The notes below the pieces were generated by a model. That model saw only the letters and a program-made list of their open reading frames with translations, searched no databases and was not told the DNA's origin. The translations under genes were made by a program, and so were the position numbers. DNA of 64,000 nucleotides from Stereocaulon alpinum (Eukaryota > Ascomycota > Lecanoromycetes > Lecanorales > Stereocaulaceae). Each line of letters starts with the position of its first letter. Position 1 is the stretch's first letter. This document shows positions 1 through 12,125 of this stretch, piece by piece. The DNA lies in contig JAEUBA010000053.1 in NCBI GenBank assembly GCA_018257865.1, forward strand, positions 62,001-126,000, read 5' to 3'.

Positions 1-2410
1 ATAAGGATTATAATACTTAAGGATAGGGGTAGAGAGGAGTGCTTAGTAGAGGGAGTCCTAAGTATAGCGATAGGTATTATTAAAGTAGAAAGGTATATCC
101 TTAGCTATTAGGTAGACGAGCGGAGTAGTAATCCTACTATATCCTTAGATAAACCTTTAGTAGAAGTTATAGAAGCTTAGGTAGCTTTAGATACCTTATA
201 TATTACCTATATACTACTAGGTCTTAATAATAGCGACCTTCTTTAGATTTACCTTAATACTATCTACTCTAATAATAAAGCTGAGGAACTTAGTCTTTAT
301 AATATTAAACTCGCTCTTCTTAATATTAGCTTATAGGCCGTTAGCTTATAAGATAGCTATAACCTTTTTAGTATAGATCTTATACTCTGCGATAGACTTA
401 AAGTAAATTAGGATATTATCTATATATACTAAGTAGAAATTATTAAGGTATTCTATTAGGATATTATTAATAAAACGTTAGAAGGTAGCTAGGGCGTTTA
501 TTAACCTAAATAGTATTACCTTATACTTAAAGGTACTATATCGACTGCGGAAACTAATAAGGTCCTCTAAGTCTTAGTAGATCCTTACTCTATAGAACGC
601 CTATTAGATATTAATCTTCGTAAAGATCTTAGCTTTATAGATTTAAGCTATTATCTTATCTATTAGCGGGAGCGGGTACTAATCCTTCTTAGTTAGGTCG
701 TTAAGCTTCTGGAAATCGATATAGAAGTATAAGCTACCGTCTTCCTTTCTAGCGAAGAGTATTAAAGCTATATATAGTATATTCGATAGCTTAATAAACC
801 CCTTATAGAGGTAGTCTATAATATAGTATTTAGCTTTAGAGAGTTACTTATTAGTTATCTTTTATAGCGGCTTAAAGATTAAGGTATTTAGGCTAGTAAG
901 CTTAATTTTATAGTTTATACTTAGTCTTCTATTAGGTAATATATTAGAGTCTCTTTACGAAAAGAGGGAAGCGAACTCTTAGTATTATAGTAGAAGTTTA
1001 GCTTTTACTAGGTCCTTATCAGCCTAGTACTTAATCTCTAGTACTTCCTAAGGGGAGAGGCTTATATCTACTGCGGCGAGCTTAAGAAAAAGACGCTCTT
1101 AGTATTAGTCTACCCTATAGTTAATCTCGCGCTCTAAATCCTATATTAAGGTAATAAAGGTATTAGAATTAAGAGGTCTCCTAGACCTCTTACTAAGGTA
1201 GAAATAAGATATCGCGATAGCGGAAATTAGGGCGATATTAACCTTATAAGTACTATAGCTAGGGCGTTGAGCCTTAGCTAGTAATATCTTTAGACTTAAT
1301 ATAACTAGTATATCTAACCTTTAGAGGGTATCCTCTATTTTAGTGAGGCGTTTCTCTAAGTTTTACGTAAAACTTAATAGCCTACCGCCTAGCGAATTAG
1401 GTAACCTTAAGTAAGGGGGAGAAACTAAAGCTAGCTACGGAGAGGGTAGTATACTTTAGGATAAAGTATTAATCTAGTTATCTATTAAAAGCTTAGGGTT
1501 AATAGAGGTAAGCCTAGCTTAGCTATAGTAATACTTATCTACCTTAAAAAGGGCGTCCCGACGCTTAGTATCTTATTAGTATACTAAGGAAATTAGTTTC
1601 TTAGGCGGAGTTATTAGGAGGAGTACTCTCTTATTAAAGTACTACTAAATAGTTATATTAGTAGGCTATTTAAAGCTATTCCTCCCTTTAGTATAGACTT
1701 ACTTAATATTATAGTACTCTAAGAATTTCTAACTAATAAGAACGTCGGTATAACCTAAGTTAGTAACTAAGAATAGAAAATTAATATAATAATAGTTAAT
1801 TATTATTATAAGAAGTAGAGCGATTATAATAGGGGAGCCGCTTTAGCTATTATAGCTAGTTAAGATAATTAGCTTAGGAAGCTTAATAAAGCGAATCCTA
1901 AAGGATTTAGAAAGGGCGAAGGCGAGGGAGGTTTTAATTATACTAAAAATATTAGCTCTACTATTAATATATAAAAAGGTTTTAACGAAAGATCTATTAT
2001 ATCCTAGCTCTATATTAACTAGGAACTAGCGGCCTCTAATAAGGGCCTAAAAGTTAAATTATAAGTCCTTCTATAGATTAGGGTTCCTACTATAGCTAGA
2101 GACTTTACTATAGCTTAGGAGTTTTCTAATAGCTCGTTAGACTCTATTTCCTTACTAACCTTAATCTTAGAGATCTTCTTTTCTAACGCCTATTAGCTGC
2201 GCTTCTAGGGGCAGTCGTTCGCCTAGTAGCTAATTTTACCGTAGTTATTATATAGCGAGTTAGCGGGCGTCTTAGGGGAAGCTAGTACTACTAGTATAGG
2301 AGATAATAGATAAGGAAGGGTAGTTATACCTCTAAAGGTAACTTAGTAATCTATATAAGGGGTCGGAGGGGGTAAAGAGACTCGCTAGCTCCTTATCTTT
2401 AGGATACTAC

Positions 2411-2659
2411 TATTAACCCTTAAGCGTATACGCGTTATAGCTACGCCAACGTAATAATATTAATTAGGGTCTAGGGGCTTAGCAATAGTATTACTACCTA
2501 GGACTCCCCCGTATTTTGGGGATCTTTAGAAATTAGTTCTGCTACTACTTAACTACCAAGTAATATAATTATATCTATTACTTAATACCTGAATCTAGTA
2601 ACTTTATATCTCTTATACCTTAGTATACTAGCTTAGAGCCGGCGTCGCTAGCCTTTATA
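2411..2659 (+). repeat. Left LTR (249 bp) of the 2411-9152 element
   Basis: It matches 8904-9152 end to end, with differences mainly of the C/T and G/A type. It ends ..CTTTATA where the right copy ends ..CTTTACA, which fits RIP of the terminal CA. The sequence just inside (from 2660) closely resembles the sequence just inside the 5' LTR of the 38430-53651 element, so the two families share their internal 5' end. Confidence 0.9.
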
Positions 2660-2869
2660 GTTCTAATTTCTCTACCTTTTTAAGGGAGAGGCCCGGAGTT
2701 ACTATAATATTAGGTCGGACGCGTAGTTATACTACTATAACCGTTACTAACGCTAAAGAACCTAACGATATTAATAATAATAACGATCCTACGGAGAGCT
2801 ATAGGACTGACAGAGAGTCTCAGCTAGATACCTCTAATTTAGATAACGCTAATCTTAAGTAACGCTTAT

Positions 2870-5800
2870 AAGAAGCCTAAGCGACGAATCGCCGCCTAAA
2901 GCAACTACGCGAATTATCAGTATTAGAAGCTGAAAACGATATAATTTAATACCTTAGATCGTAGAGTACTATTAGAATACCTATAGGGATAGTTTAAGAG
3001 GAGGAATAATATCCTACTACCGCTATATTAGTATAATTAGTTAATATTGCTAGCTAAAGGATTCCTTTATATCTTATAACGCCTACCTTTAGCGCGCCTA
3101 CGAACCTACCTATTAGACTCTAAAGACCCCTAGTACTGAAAAGCTTTTAGCCTAAGAATATACGACCCTATAAGGGAATTAGCGAGGGTAAATACCTACG
3201 CTAGTTCGCTAACTTAGAGAAGAAGTTTCTTAAGAGTCTAGAGTACTTTACTACTAAACTATTTAGGATAGTCTACTATATAGACGCCTTAAAAGATAAC
3301 CTGAATTCCTAGTAGAATACCTACCTAAAGGACTATAGATAGGATAATATAATATTCGAATTCTTTAAGTAATTCCTATATAATTTAGTTATAGATCCTA
3401 TCAACCGCTATCTCCTCGCCTATAAAAGGTTTAAGGAGGTAAAGTAATATTCTAACTAAAAAGTTACTATATTTAAGGCCTACTTAGAGGAGTTAGAAGC
3501 TAACCTACCGCCTATTAAAATAATAGATTTCTAAGCCTAATAGGCTAGGCCTAAGGGTTGATAGCTTATAGTTAGCGCGAAATAAATCTTATTTAAGGAG
3601 TCTAAAGCGGAAGACTAATTTAGATTTAGTAACTAAGCTTATCTATTATTATTACGGAAAGCTAGGCTATATAAGCCTAAATTATCCTAATCGTAATAAG
3701 CCTATAACTTATACTGGTATTAGTATAGTATTAGTAAAAAATAATTAGCCCCCGTAACCGCCTTAGAAGCGGGGGAAGAAACCTAAAAAGTAGAGGTAAG
3801 TCCTTCTATCTTAACTAAGGGTTAGATAACGCTTAATACTAGCCTATAGTAGGTTACTACTTTACTAAATACTAGATTATAGCTTAATTTAATCTCCTAG
3901 AAGTTTATAGTTTAATAGGACCTACTACCTTCTACTACTAACTTACTACTACTAAAAGCTTTAAGTAGCTCTAGTATATACGTCTATAGTACCTATTAAT
4001 TTAAGTATATACTTATTAATAGCTAGGGCTACGGTAAGGAGTATAGTATACTTTTCTATACTATTAATCTTAAGGGTCCTAATATTATAGTTAGTATACT
4101 AGGGTTAAAGTAAATAAAGATTTTACTTAATCCTTTAGCGGAGTAGTAGCGGTTTAAGGTTAATACTAAAAAGTTTTAGGTTAATAAGCCTACTATCTTC
4201 GGCTATTACCTTAAGAAGGAGCCTAAAGTTTATATAATTATATACGCCGCTATAGCGATTAATTACTTAGATAGAGGAAGCTTAGAATAGATTCTAAAGG
4301 AACTACTAGAGTTCTCTAATATCTTCTTAAATAAGAAAGCTGGAACCTTACCCTTATTAAAGGAAGGCGACTATATAATTAATATTAAGGATAGTAAGGA
4401 GCCGCCTTATAGGCCTCTCTATAATCTATCTTAATCTAAGCTAGCGGAGCTACGGCGCTATCTTAATAATACGCTTATAAAAGGCTAGATATACTGTTTA
4501 GTTTCTTTAGCTGGAGCACCTATCCTCTTTATACTAAAGAAGGATAGTAGGCTGCGTCTTTATATTAATTATCGGGGGTTAAATATAGTAACTATTAAAA
4601 ATCGATACCTATTACCTCTAATTACTAAGATATTAGACCGCCTATATAGAGCTAAAAAGTTTACTAAGTTAGACTTAAAGGATACCTATTATAAGATCTA
4701 AATTAAAGAAGGTAATAAGTAGAAGACTGCGTTCCGCACCTGCTATAGCTACTTTAAATACTTAGTTATACCTTTTAGGCTCGCTAACGCCCTAACGACG
4801 TTTTAAGCGTATATTAATAGGGCTCTTATAGGGCTTATTAATATTTTATATATTATCTATCTTAATAATATCTTAATTTATAGCGCGAACCCAGCGGACT
4901 ACTAGCGGTATATTTAGTAAGTACTAGAATAATTACGTTAGTTCTCGCTTTTCGCTAACCTAAAGAAGTGTTAGTTTAGTACTAAACGGGTTGAATTTCT
5001 TAGATTTATTATATCTACTGATAGCGTAGTAATAGATTAGGAACGCGTAATAATAATTAGGGAATAGCTTAGGCTAGAGACCTTTTAAGATATATAAGTC
5101 TTTTTAGGCTTTGCAAATTTCTACTAGCGGTTTATTTATAATTATACTACTATTACTACGCCTCTAACCGACTTACTTAAAGGTAGTAAGGACGGGAAAA
5201 AGGTAGGTTAACTTTAGTAGAATAATAATACTAAAGGTACTTTTTAAAAGCTTTAGGATATTTTTTCTAGTATACCGTTTCTCCGCTACTTTAACCTAGA
5301 AGTAAAGTTGCGTATAGAAACTAATACCTCTAACTTTACTATTATAGTAGTACTTACGCAGCCGGATAATAATAGCTACTAGTACCTAATTACCTTTTAG
5401 TCTTAAAAGATAATTCCTACGGAGTAGAATTATAAGGTTTATAACTAAGAATTACTCGCTATAGTAGCGGTAATAAAATAGTAGTAGTACTACCTAGAAG
5501 GTAGCCCGTTTACTATTAAGGTTCTTACTAATTATAATAATCTTAAGGGCTTTATAAAGTAGAAGTAATTAAATTCCTAGTAAGCTAGATAGGCGCTAAC
5601 GCTCGCTGCTTTTAATTTCGAAATTACTTATTATACTAGAAAAATAAATCCTATGGATCTGCTATCGCGATACCCTAATTATAAAGGAAGTTCCCCGCTG
5701 AATACTAAGTTATTACTAACGTTATAGAATAAACTCGCACTTTAGGGTAGAGATAAGGAAGGTAAAGAAATTATTATAGTAATATCGCCGGCGTTTTAAA

Positions 5801-7330
5801 TTATAGGCCTCTAAGTTGTTATTCCTTAGAAGGATATAAGAGGTATTATTAAGTTAGCTTATAAGGATCCTTAATATTTAATTAAGACTTTAATTCGAGA
5901 CTTATAGGCTACTAATAATTAGATAAAATCCTTTTCTATAAATAAGGGTACGCCGTCGTAGCGCTATCTCTAAAGTAAGGTATAGGCTTTAGACCTAAAA
6001 GGTTTATTAAGAAATAACAACCGCCTATATATCTTTAGAGATAAAGCCTTAAGGGAAGAACTTATTAGTAAATACTATAATAATCCCTTAGTAGGGTATT
6101 TTAGCGCTAAGAAGATATATAAGTTACTTACCCACAAATACTTTTAGTATAGAAGTTCTAAGTAGGTTAATAAGTATATTAAGACTTATAATATCTACTA
6201 AAGAACTAAGGCTCCCCGCTATTACCTCTATAGCGAACTAAGTTCGCTTCCTATTACTAATAAGCTATAGAAGGAGCTCTTAATAGACTTTATTATAAGT
6301 CTACCCCTAAGTAAATATAAGAATATAGTCTATAATACTATTCTAGTAATTATTAATCGATTTACGAAGATAGTAAGGTATATACCTACTACTACTATAA
6401 TTAACGCTACTAAGCTAGCGGATATTTTTTATACTAAGGTAGTATACTATTATAGTATACCTAATAGTATTATTAGCGATAGAGGCTTAGTATTTACCAG
6501 CGCCTTCTAGTTAGCTATTTATTTTCACTCTAAGATTAAGCGCCGCCTAAGTACCGCCTTTTATCCTTAGACTAATAGTTAAATAGAACGCTAGAATTAG
6601 GTACTAAAGCACTACTTATAGGTCTTTACTAATAATAAGTAGACTACTTAGGCGAAATAGCTGCTAATAGCAGAATTTATATATATAAATAGTCTTTATT
6701 CCTCTATTAGAACGACGCCGTTCTACTTAATATATAGATATTACCCTAAACTTCGTTAGGAGCTTAAGGATAAGTCCCTTAAGGGGAGGATACCTACTAT
6801 AAATAAGAGGATTAGATTACTATAAGTATTAAGAGACGAAGCTATAGAACGCCTATAGCGCGCTAGAGAGTCTTAAGCTAAGTAGTATAATAAGAATTAT
6901 AAGCTTTAAAGCTATAAGGTCGGAGATCTAGTAATACTATTAACTAAGAATCTTAAGTAAAAACGCCTAAGTAAAAAGTTATCTTATAAATTCGTAGGGC
7001 CTTTTAGGATTACTAATAAAGTAGGAGTATAGGCTTACTACCTTCTACTACTATAAACTTATAGAATCTATAATACTTTTTATATCTTATTATTAGAACT
7101 ATACTACCTTCGCGACGGCGATATAATATCAGCGAACTTTATATAAGCCCCTAAACTTATTAATAATAATAAGATATAGGAGGTTAAAGAAATTATAGAT
7201 AAGGTTTAAGATAAGTAAAGCGTTTAGTATAAGGTTAAATAGACTAGCTGGGGTAAAGAATATAACTAGTAGTTACTAGACAAAGAGCTTAAGGATACCT
7301 ATAATTTAACTTAAGCCTTTAATAAGTAGA
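2870..7330 (+). pseudogene. Decayed gag-pol of the chromovirus
   Basis: The order on the plus strand is typical of a chromovirus. A gag region with a heptad-like stretch lies near 2,880-2,950. A CCHC knuckle at about 3644-3694 reads YYYYGKLGYISLNYPNR, where Cys and His positions have become Tyr, as expected when TGC/TGT and CAT lose their CpA/TpG. Reverse transcriptase at about 4380-4880 shows RLYINYRGLN, TKLDLKD and YLNNILIYS (YxDD changed). RNase H is at about 5300-5680 and integrase at about 6120-6780 (DFI, ISDRGLVFTS). A chromodomain tail at about 7215-7330 shows GKEY followed by the usual polar residues. There are many internal TAA/TAG codons. It was inactivated by RIP, not truncated. 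Confidence 0.85.
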
Positions 7331-8171
7331 TAGTTAGTAAGTATATACGGTCTCTAGTTCTTTAAATACTACTAATAGTAGCGAGTAAGCAGCGGCGACG
7401 ATATAAGTTATAATAATTATAAACCTTATAGGTAAATAGTCTTATACTATAAGTATACTCCTCTATAATTATTATACTTACTTACTTATACCTTAGTAGA
7501 ATAAAGAAGAGATTAAATTAATTACTAGCTGAATATCTATCTTATATTAGTAAGACGACGTATACGGGTATACTACTAAATATTAGTAGAAGAAAAGAAG
7601 AAGGAAAAAATAAATAAATATCTTAACGCCGTCTCTACGCTAATATATAGCGGTATAATTATTCCTCTAAGAGCTTAATATATTACTAGAGACTCTCTAT
7701 CTCCTTAGTATACTTAGTAATTATTTATTAGAGGGTTTCTAACTTAAACTACTAGTTAGCGATAGTTTACTTAAGTTCTATAACCTACTATCTTACCGCC
7801 GTAAGTTCCTATTAGAGATTAGTAATTATTATAGGAGCTACCCTACTTATTACTATAGTTTAGCTTTACGCTTTTCGCTATTAGGTAATACGCTTCCTAA
7901 TTTTCTTACGCTTACGTCGTACTTAGTAAGTCTAGCCTTCGCGCCTATAATACCGTACTAATCGCCGTATAGACCGACGAAACAGCTCTAGGATCTAGAT
8001 ATATTAGGAGGCGATATAACAAAGCTATTAGAATAATATACCTTATAATAATAATTAAGCCTATAGTAGCTATCCTTATAATATTAATAGGGAGGAGCGT
8101 CGCTGCGATCGTAATTATTATTCCCCGTATAGAAACAAGTCCTATAGGGTAAAGGTATATCGATAATATAG

Positions 8172-8400
8172 TCTATAAGTATTAGTAGCTAGTAATACGC
8201 GCTAGTTACGCGATAGCGACGTATAATATTAAGTATATATATATATTATATCTATAAGTAATATGTTAGCAGCTAATAATATACGCTAGTTACGCGATAG
8301 CGACGTATAATATTAAGTGTATATATAAGTTATACCTATAAGTAATATATTAGCAGCTAATAATATACGCTAATTACGCGATAGCGATATACGATCTTAA
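8172..8400 (+). repeat. Tandem repeat, 84-bp period, about 2.4 copies
   Basis: The motif GCTAGTTACGCGATAGCG recurs at 8201 and 8285, and as GCTAATTACGCGATAGCG at 8369, giving an exact 84-bp spacing. The unit also carries the segment around AGTAATATRTTAGCAGCTAATA. It lies in the long noncoding part between the chromodomain and the right LTR of the 2411-9152 element. Confidence 0.85.
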
Positions 8401-8903
8401 GAGAATATTTAGATATTATTATAACGAAAAGAACTATTAACTATATTAGTAATATTAATTATGATATAGGTACGCTAATATTAGGGAACGTATAAGTTAT
8501 ATTAGGAGTTGTAAAGAGAGAGAAGTTAGGGGGAAAGTTATTATTTATATACCCGTAGGTCGTCGTCGCTGCGACGTCGCTATACGTTAAAGCTATTTAA
8601 AATAATAATAACTAATAATACGATAACGTAGCTGTTACCCGCTAACACAGCTGGTAATCGATTATATTTATTAATAACTACGCGTTACTACTACGCCTGC
8701 TACGTATTCTTTTTATATTATAATAGATTTAGGTATTATTATAGTTGGATAATATTCTATATATATAAGGCGCCGCCTTAACGACGTCGCCTCTAGGTTA
8801 ACTCTTTTCCCTTACGTTTCCTACTAAGTTTAAAGGGTTTTTAATAAGTAGTCTATTCTATATACTTTAGTACTTAGGGACTAGGGCCTAGAGGGGAGGA
8901 TAC

Positions 8904-9152
8904 TATTAACCCTTAAGCGTATACGCGTTATAGCTACGCTAACGTAATAATATAAATTAGGGTCTAGGGGCTTAGTAATAGTATTACTACCTAGGACTCC
9001 CCCGTATTTTAGGGATCTTTAGAAATTAGTTCTGCTACCACTTAACTACTAAGTAATATAATTATGTCTATTACTTGATACCTGAATCCAGTAACTTTAC
9101 GTCTCTTATACCTTAGTACGCCAGCTTAGAGCCGGCGTCGCTAGCCTTTACA
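8904..9152 (+). repeat. Right LTR (249 bp) of the 2411-9152 element
   Basis: This is the partner of 2411-2659. It keeps a few CA/TG dinucleotides that are TA in the left copy, for example the terminal CA. It is directly followed by the target duplication ACTAC. Confidence 0.9.
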
Positions 9153-10639
9153 ACTACGGGGGTTAGTATTTATTCCTATCTAAGGCCTATAAGCTATCTC
9201 CTTAGACCTAATATTTCGTATTTCTTAATTTAAGATAGTAAGGTACTCGTCTAAGGTACTATAGTCCTTAGCTATTTTATACTTTTCTATATAGATACTT
9301 CTCTTTAAGGCGGGAGAGATTTTCTTATATAGATCCTTAAACTAACGCTTAGTACTAATCTTTCTAATAGTCGCTAAGTAGGTAAACTTAACCTAAAAAT
9401 TATTGTAGTTTATAGATCTTATCTTAAGCTTATAGTATATACTATAAGTAGACTAGACGTAGTTATAGTTAAAGAAACGCTAATCTAGTATATTTAGAAT
9501 ATTAGCGGCGTTATATATAGAAGACGTATAAGTTAGGTCTATATATTAAAGGATTAGGGTTTTCGCCTCTCCTATAGTATATTTATAGTACGCAGAGACT
9601 TACTTAGCCCTATCTTAAAAGTTCGTAGGGTATTCCTTTATAAAAATCTTTATATCTATTTTCTACGCGTTATATTCGACTTCCCCTGTATAGTTACTGA
9701 AGTAGGATCGAGGGTATTTAATTTTTAATAGTTCGATAGCTATCCCGCTAGGTATAGGCCTTAGGAGGTAGTAGTCTACTAATAGCTAGAGGTTAGCAGT
9801 AAGGGACCTCTATTAACGCTAGTTATTAGGAGGTAGGTTTAGAGTAGAGGTAGCCTACTTAGATCGGGATTCTACTAAAGCTATTATAATAATAGTAGTA
9901 ATAATAGCTTACTAAGCTGAGGTAAAGGTAGGTATTTAGTTAGCTATCCTATTACTTAATAGGGGAATAGTAACGGTATTTTCGGTAGGGGGGTTATCTT
10001 TAATATCCCTAAAGATATCTTCTAAGCTTAAGTCCTCTAAGGCTTCTAGTTTAGAATTCTTAATTAATAGTAGAGGATTATTAGGGTTAGAAGAGGAAGG
10101 TATAGGTATTAGGGATTAACTCCTTAAGGTAGATAGGAATCCTAGCTAGTTAGGGGGTATACTTTAGCGTATACTCTTACGAGGTAGTATATAAGTATAG
10201 TAGTACGCGTATTATTAGAGTTTTTTAAGTATAGGTGTTAACGCGAAAGTAGTTAGGGGTTTTAAAAAAAATAGGGATCTAGCTTTCTTTAGGATATACT
10301 AATTATTTAATTAGTAGGTACCTACTTATTAAGTAGATAGTACTCTTTATTAATAGGTAGCTCGCTAAGCTTAGCCTTAGTCTAGAAGAACGGGTAAAAT
10401 ACGACGCTTTATAGTAGAGGGGGTATTAGTCCTATTTTATATTACAGCTCGCCTAGAGGTAATCGTAGGAGAAGGTAGCTTTAAAGAAAACTACCTTATA
10501 TTAGGATTTAGCTAATAGGCTACGCTTAGTATCTAGAAAATAGGATAAAAAAGAAAAGAAGTAAGAGCTTAGGAGCTTATAGGCCTAAATACCCCTAGCG
10601 CTAGTTAAGCGCTACGCTAAAGCTAAAAGGGGCTAGCGT

Positions 10640-10697
10640 TAGACCTAGGCTAAACCTAGGCCGAATCTAGGCTAGACCTAGGCCGAATCTGGGCTAA
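10640..10697. repeat. Short tandem repeat at the RIP-block edge
   Basis: About 2.5 copies of a roughly 22-bp unit (TARACCTAGGCCGAATCTAG plus GC) mark the last stretch before normal base composition returns. Confidence 0.6.
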
Positions 10698-12125
10698 GGT
10701 GTATGAACACTAGCAAGTAACAAAGGACTAGCAAGGTGTTGAAGACCCCTGGATTAGGATCGTAACAAAAATCATACAGAAAGCGCCTCAGCAGTATACA
10801 CAGCCCTATAGGGCTTAGTTCCCGCAGGGTGTGCATCTCTGCCGGTCAAAGGGATAGCTACCACTCTGCATCAGAGAACCCTCGTTCCATTCAGCCCGTA
10901 TCGAACGAGTGTCAATTCCAGTACGTATGCCTGCTGCGCCTTACTCTAGCAATCCTTGCGGCGATTGACGCGTACCCTACTCAGGTTCGTAGGCTTCTAC
11001 GCGTGTTCCACTGGAGACTCTAGTCAGCCTTGTCGAAAATATAACGGCCATTTCTGAGCTGTCTACGTTGTTCCCTAGGCTCCGCTCTCACACCACATTT
11101 GAGTGATTCGTCGTGTCTGGACGCTTGCGAAAGAGCACTGCACTTTTTGGCCTTCCATTGGTTCTCTGCCCTCCCTTTCCACTGACCGGGATTCAATAGT
11201 TTTCTGCGGCTCGAAACGCCACAACGCCGTATTCTGCCTGCTTCGACAGTTGCGCAATTCAATTGCCTGGTATTGCAACTTGTGAGCCATCTCTTGTCTG
11301 CCTAATCAGGCTTTCTCTCGATCTACCACCGTTTCGACTTAATTGGGCCAAAGCAGGCTATGAATTGTCGCTTAGAAGCACAGACACCTGGCACCCTGCT
11401 AGAGGCTCGCCTTCTTTGCCTGCGTGTCATTAGTTTACAGCCTTGGTCAGAATCTCGAATCGTCTGTCTGGCCTTCCTCATCGTTGCTTGCTTTCCTCCT
11501 CTTCACACACCTGGTCAAATTTCGATTTTGTGCGTTCAGGTTCAATTGAGCTTGAGGGAAGCTCACGCAGTCTACTCGTATCTAGCAGTGTTCATACTAC
11601 ATGAACCGCACAGGTGCCCTCTCACAATTCCCACATTCAGAAGTAGTGCTACTGGCTATTGTAGCCTAGGTCTGACAATCCCTACTCACCTCCTCCAGGC
11701 ACAACTCACCGCGCAGCTGTATTTCTCGGTAGTATGATATTGAAAGCCGCGTCCGCCGAAGGTGGTGTGATGGCAGTGATCGACCTGACAAGCTCCAGGT
11801 GCCACTTTTTCCCCACCTTGGGAAGGCGGCTACAAGCTATACTTGGCCTCGGTTCGGCATGCAATTACCCATTACAGCTCTGTCTATTTCCAACCCATCT
11901 CTGCCCTTCCCCCCACTCTCCCCCCCTCTTCCCCCATTGAATAAAGCTTGGTTGCGGACTGGTCTGCTGAATCTGGAAACATCCCCTTGGACTTTGGTTC
12001 TGATATTGATTATCTATACCACGGTCTTCCATCATTGTACTTCAACGCAAGTCGTTATCTTTAGACCTTAGCTATTGGCATCTCTCGTTCTGTTCTTGGA
12101 ATCCATCCTACAGTCCTGGCTTGAA
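10698..12125. other. Intergenic; no supported gene
   Basis: Composition is normal. The open frames here, including one of 125 codons at 11360-11737, give sequences I do not recognise and show no splice-linked partners. A strong pyrimidine tract at about 11,885-11,936 and an A/T-rich stretch lie just upstream of the HET-domain locus and probably belong to its promoter. Confidence 0.5.

Larger units (their letters stand above)
2411..9152 (+). mobile_element. Complete Ty3/gypsy chromovirus, RIP-inactivated, nested in an older element
   Basis: This is a full LTR retrotransposon of 6,742 bp. Two direct repeats of exactly 249 bp (2411-2659 and 8904-9152) bound it, and the same 5-mer ACTAC flanks both sides (2406-2410 and 9153-9157). 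The left LTR starts and ends TA..TA and the right one TA..CA, consistent with an original TG..CA altered by RIP. A purine tract (8891-8900) precedes the right LTR. The interior reads on the plus strand as gag, zinc knuckle, reverse transcriptase, RNase H, integrase and chromodomain. It sits inside the older minus-strand gypsy relic, whose sequence resumes on the other side. Dense stop codons show that it is dead. Confidence 0.93.
1..10140 (-). mobile_element. Old Ty3/gypsy retrotransposon relic, minus strand, split by a later insertion
   Basis: Minus-strand reading recovers a decayed Ty3/gypsy element. Around 380-800 the reverse complement reads as reverse transcriptase, with blocks such as VYIDNILIY (the YxDD box, around 400-440), FRSRYSTFKYK, and KEDGSLYFYIDF further upstream. 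A CCHC zinc knuckle (NNYGKISY then ANDC) lies near 2185-2255. To the right of the younger insertion, 9158-about 10,140 reads in the same direction as a gag-like helical region (for example EKYKIAKDYSTLDEYLT). The polyprotein therefore runs from right to left and is interrupted at 2405/9158. It continues past the left window edge, so its far LTR is not visible, and I could not place its right LTR. The right boundary is approximate. Many in-frame TAA/TAG codons make it inactive. Confidence 0.7.
1..10697. other. RIP-saturated AT-rich block (left)
   Basis: Across this block CpA and TpG are almost absent while TpA and CpG are common, which is the end state of repeat-induced point mutation. Because ATG contains TpG, start codons are nearly gone, and CAA, CAG and TGG codons have become stops, so no open frame of useful length survives. 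The right edge is abrupt: TG- and CA-containing sequence resumes near 10,690-10,710. All recognisable content is LTR-retrotransposon relic (listed separately). From about 10,140 to 10,697 I see only AT-rich sequence and a short tandem repeat. Confidence 0.9.

Noticed and set aside
11360..11737. 125-codon frame upstream of the HET locus
   Set aside because: It is Leu/Ser-rich without any domain or conserved start, and is likely fortuitous in promoter sequence.
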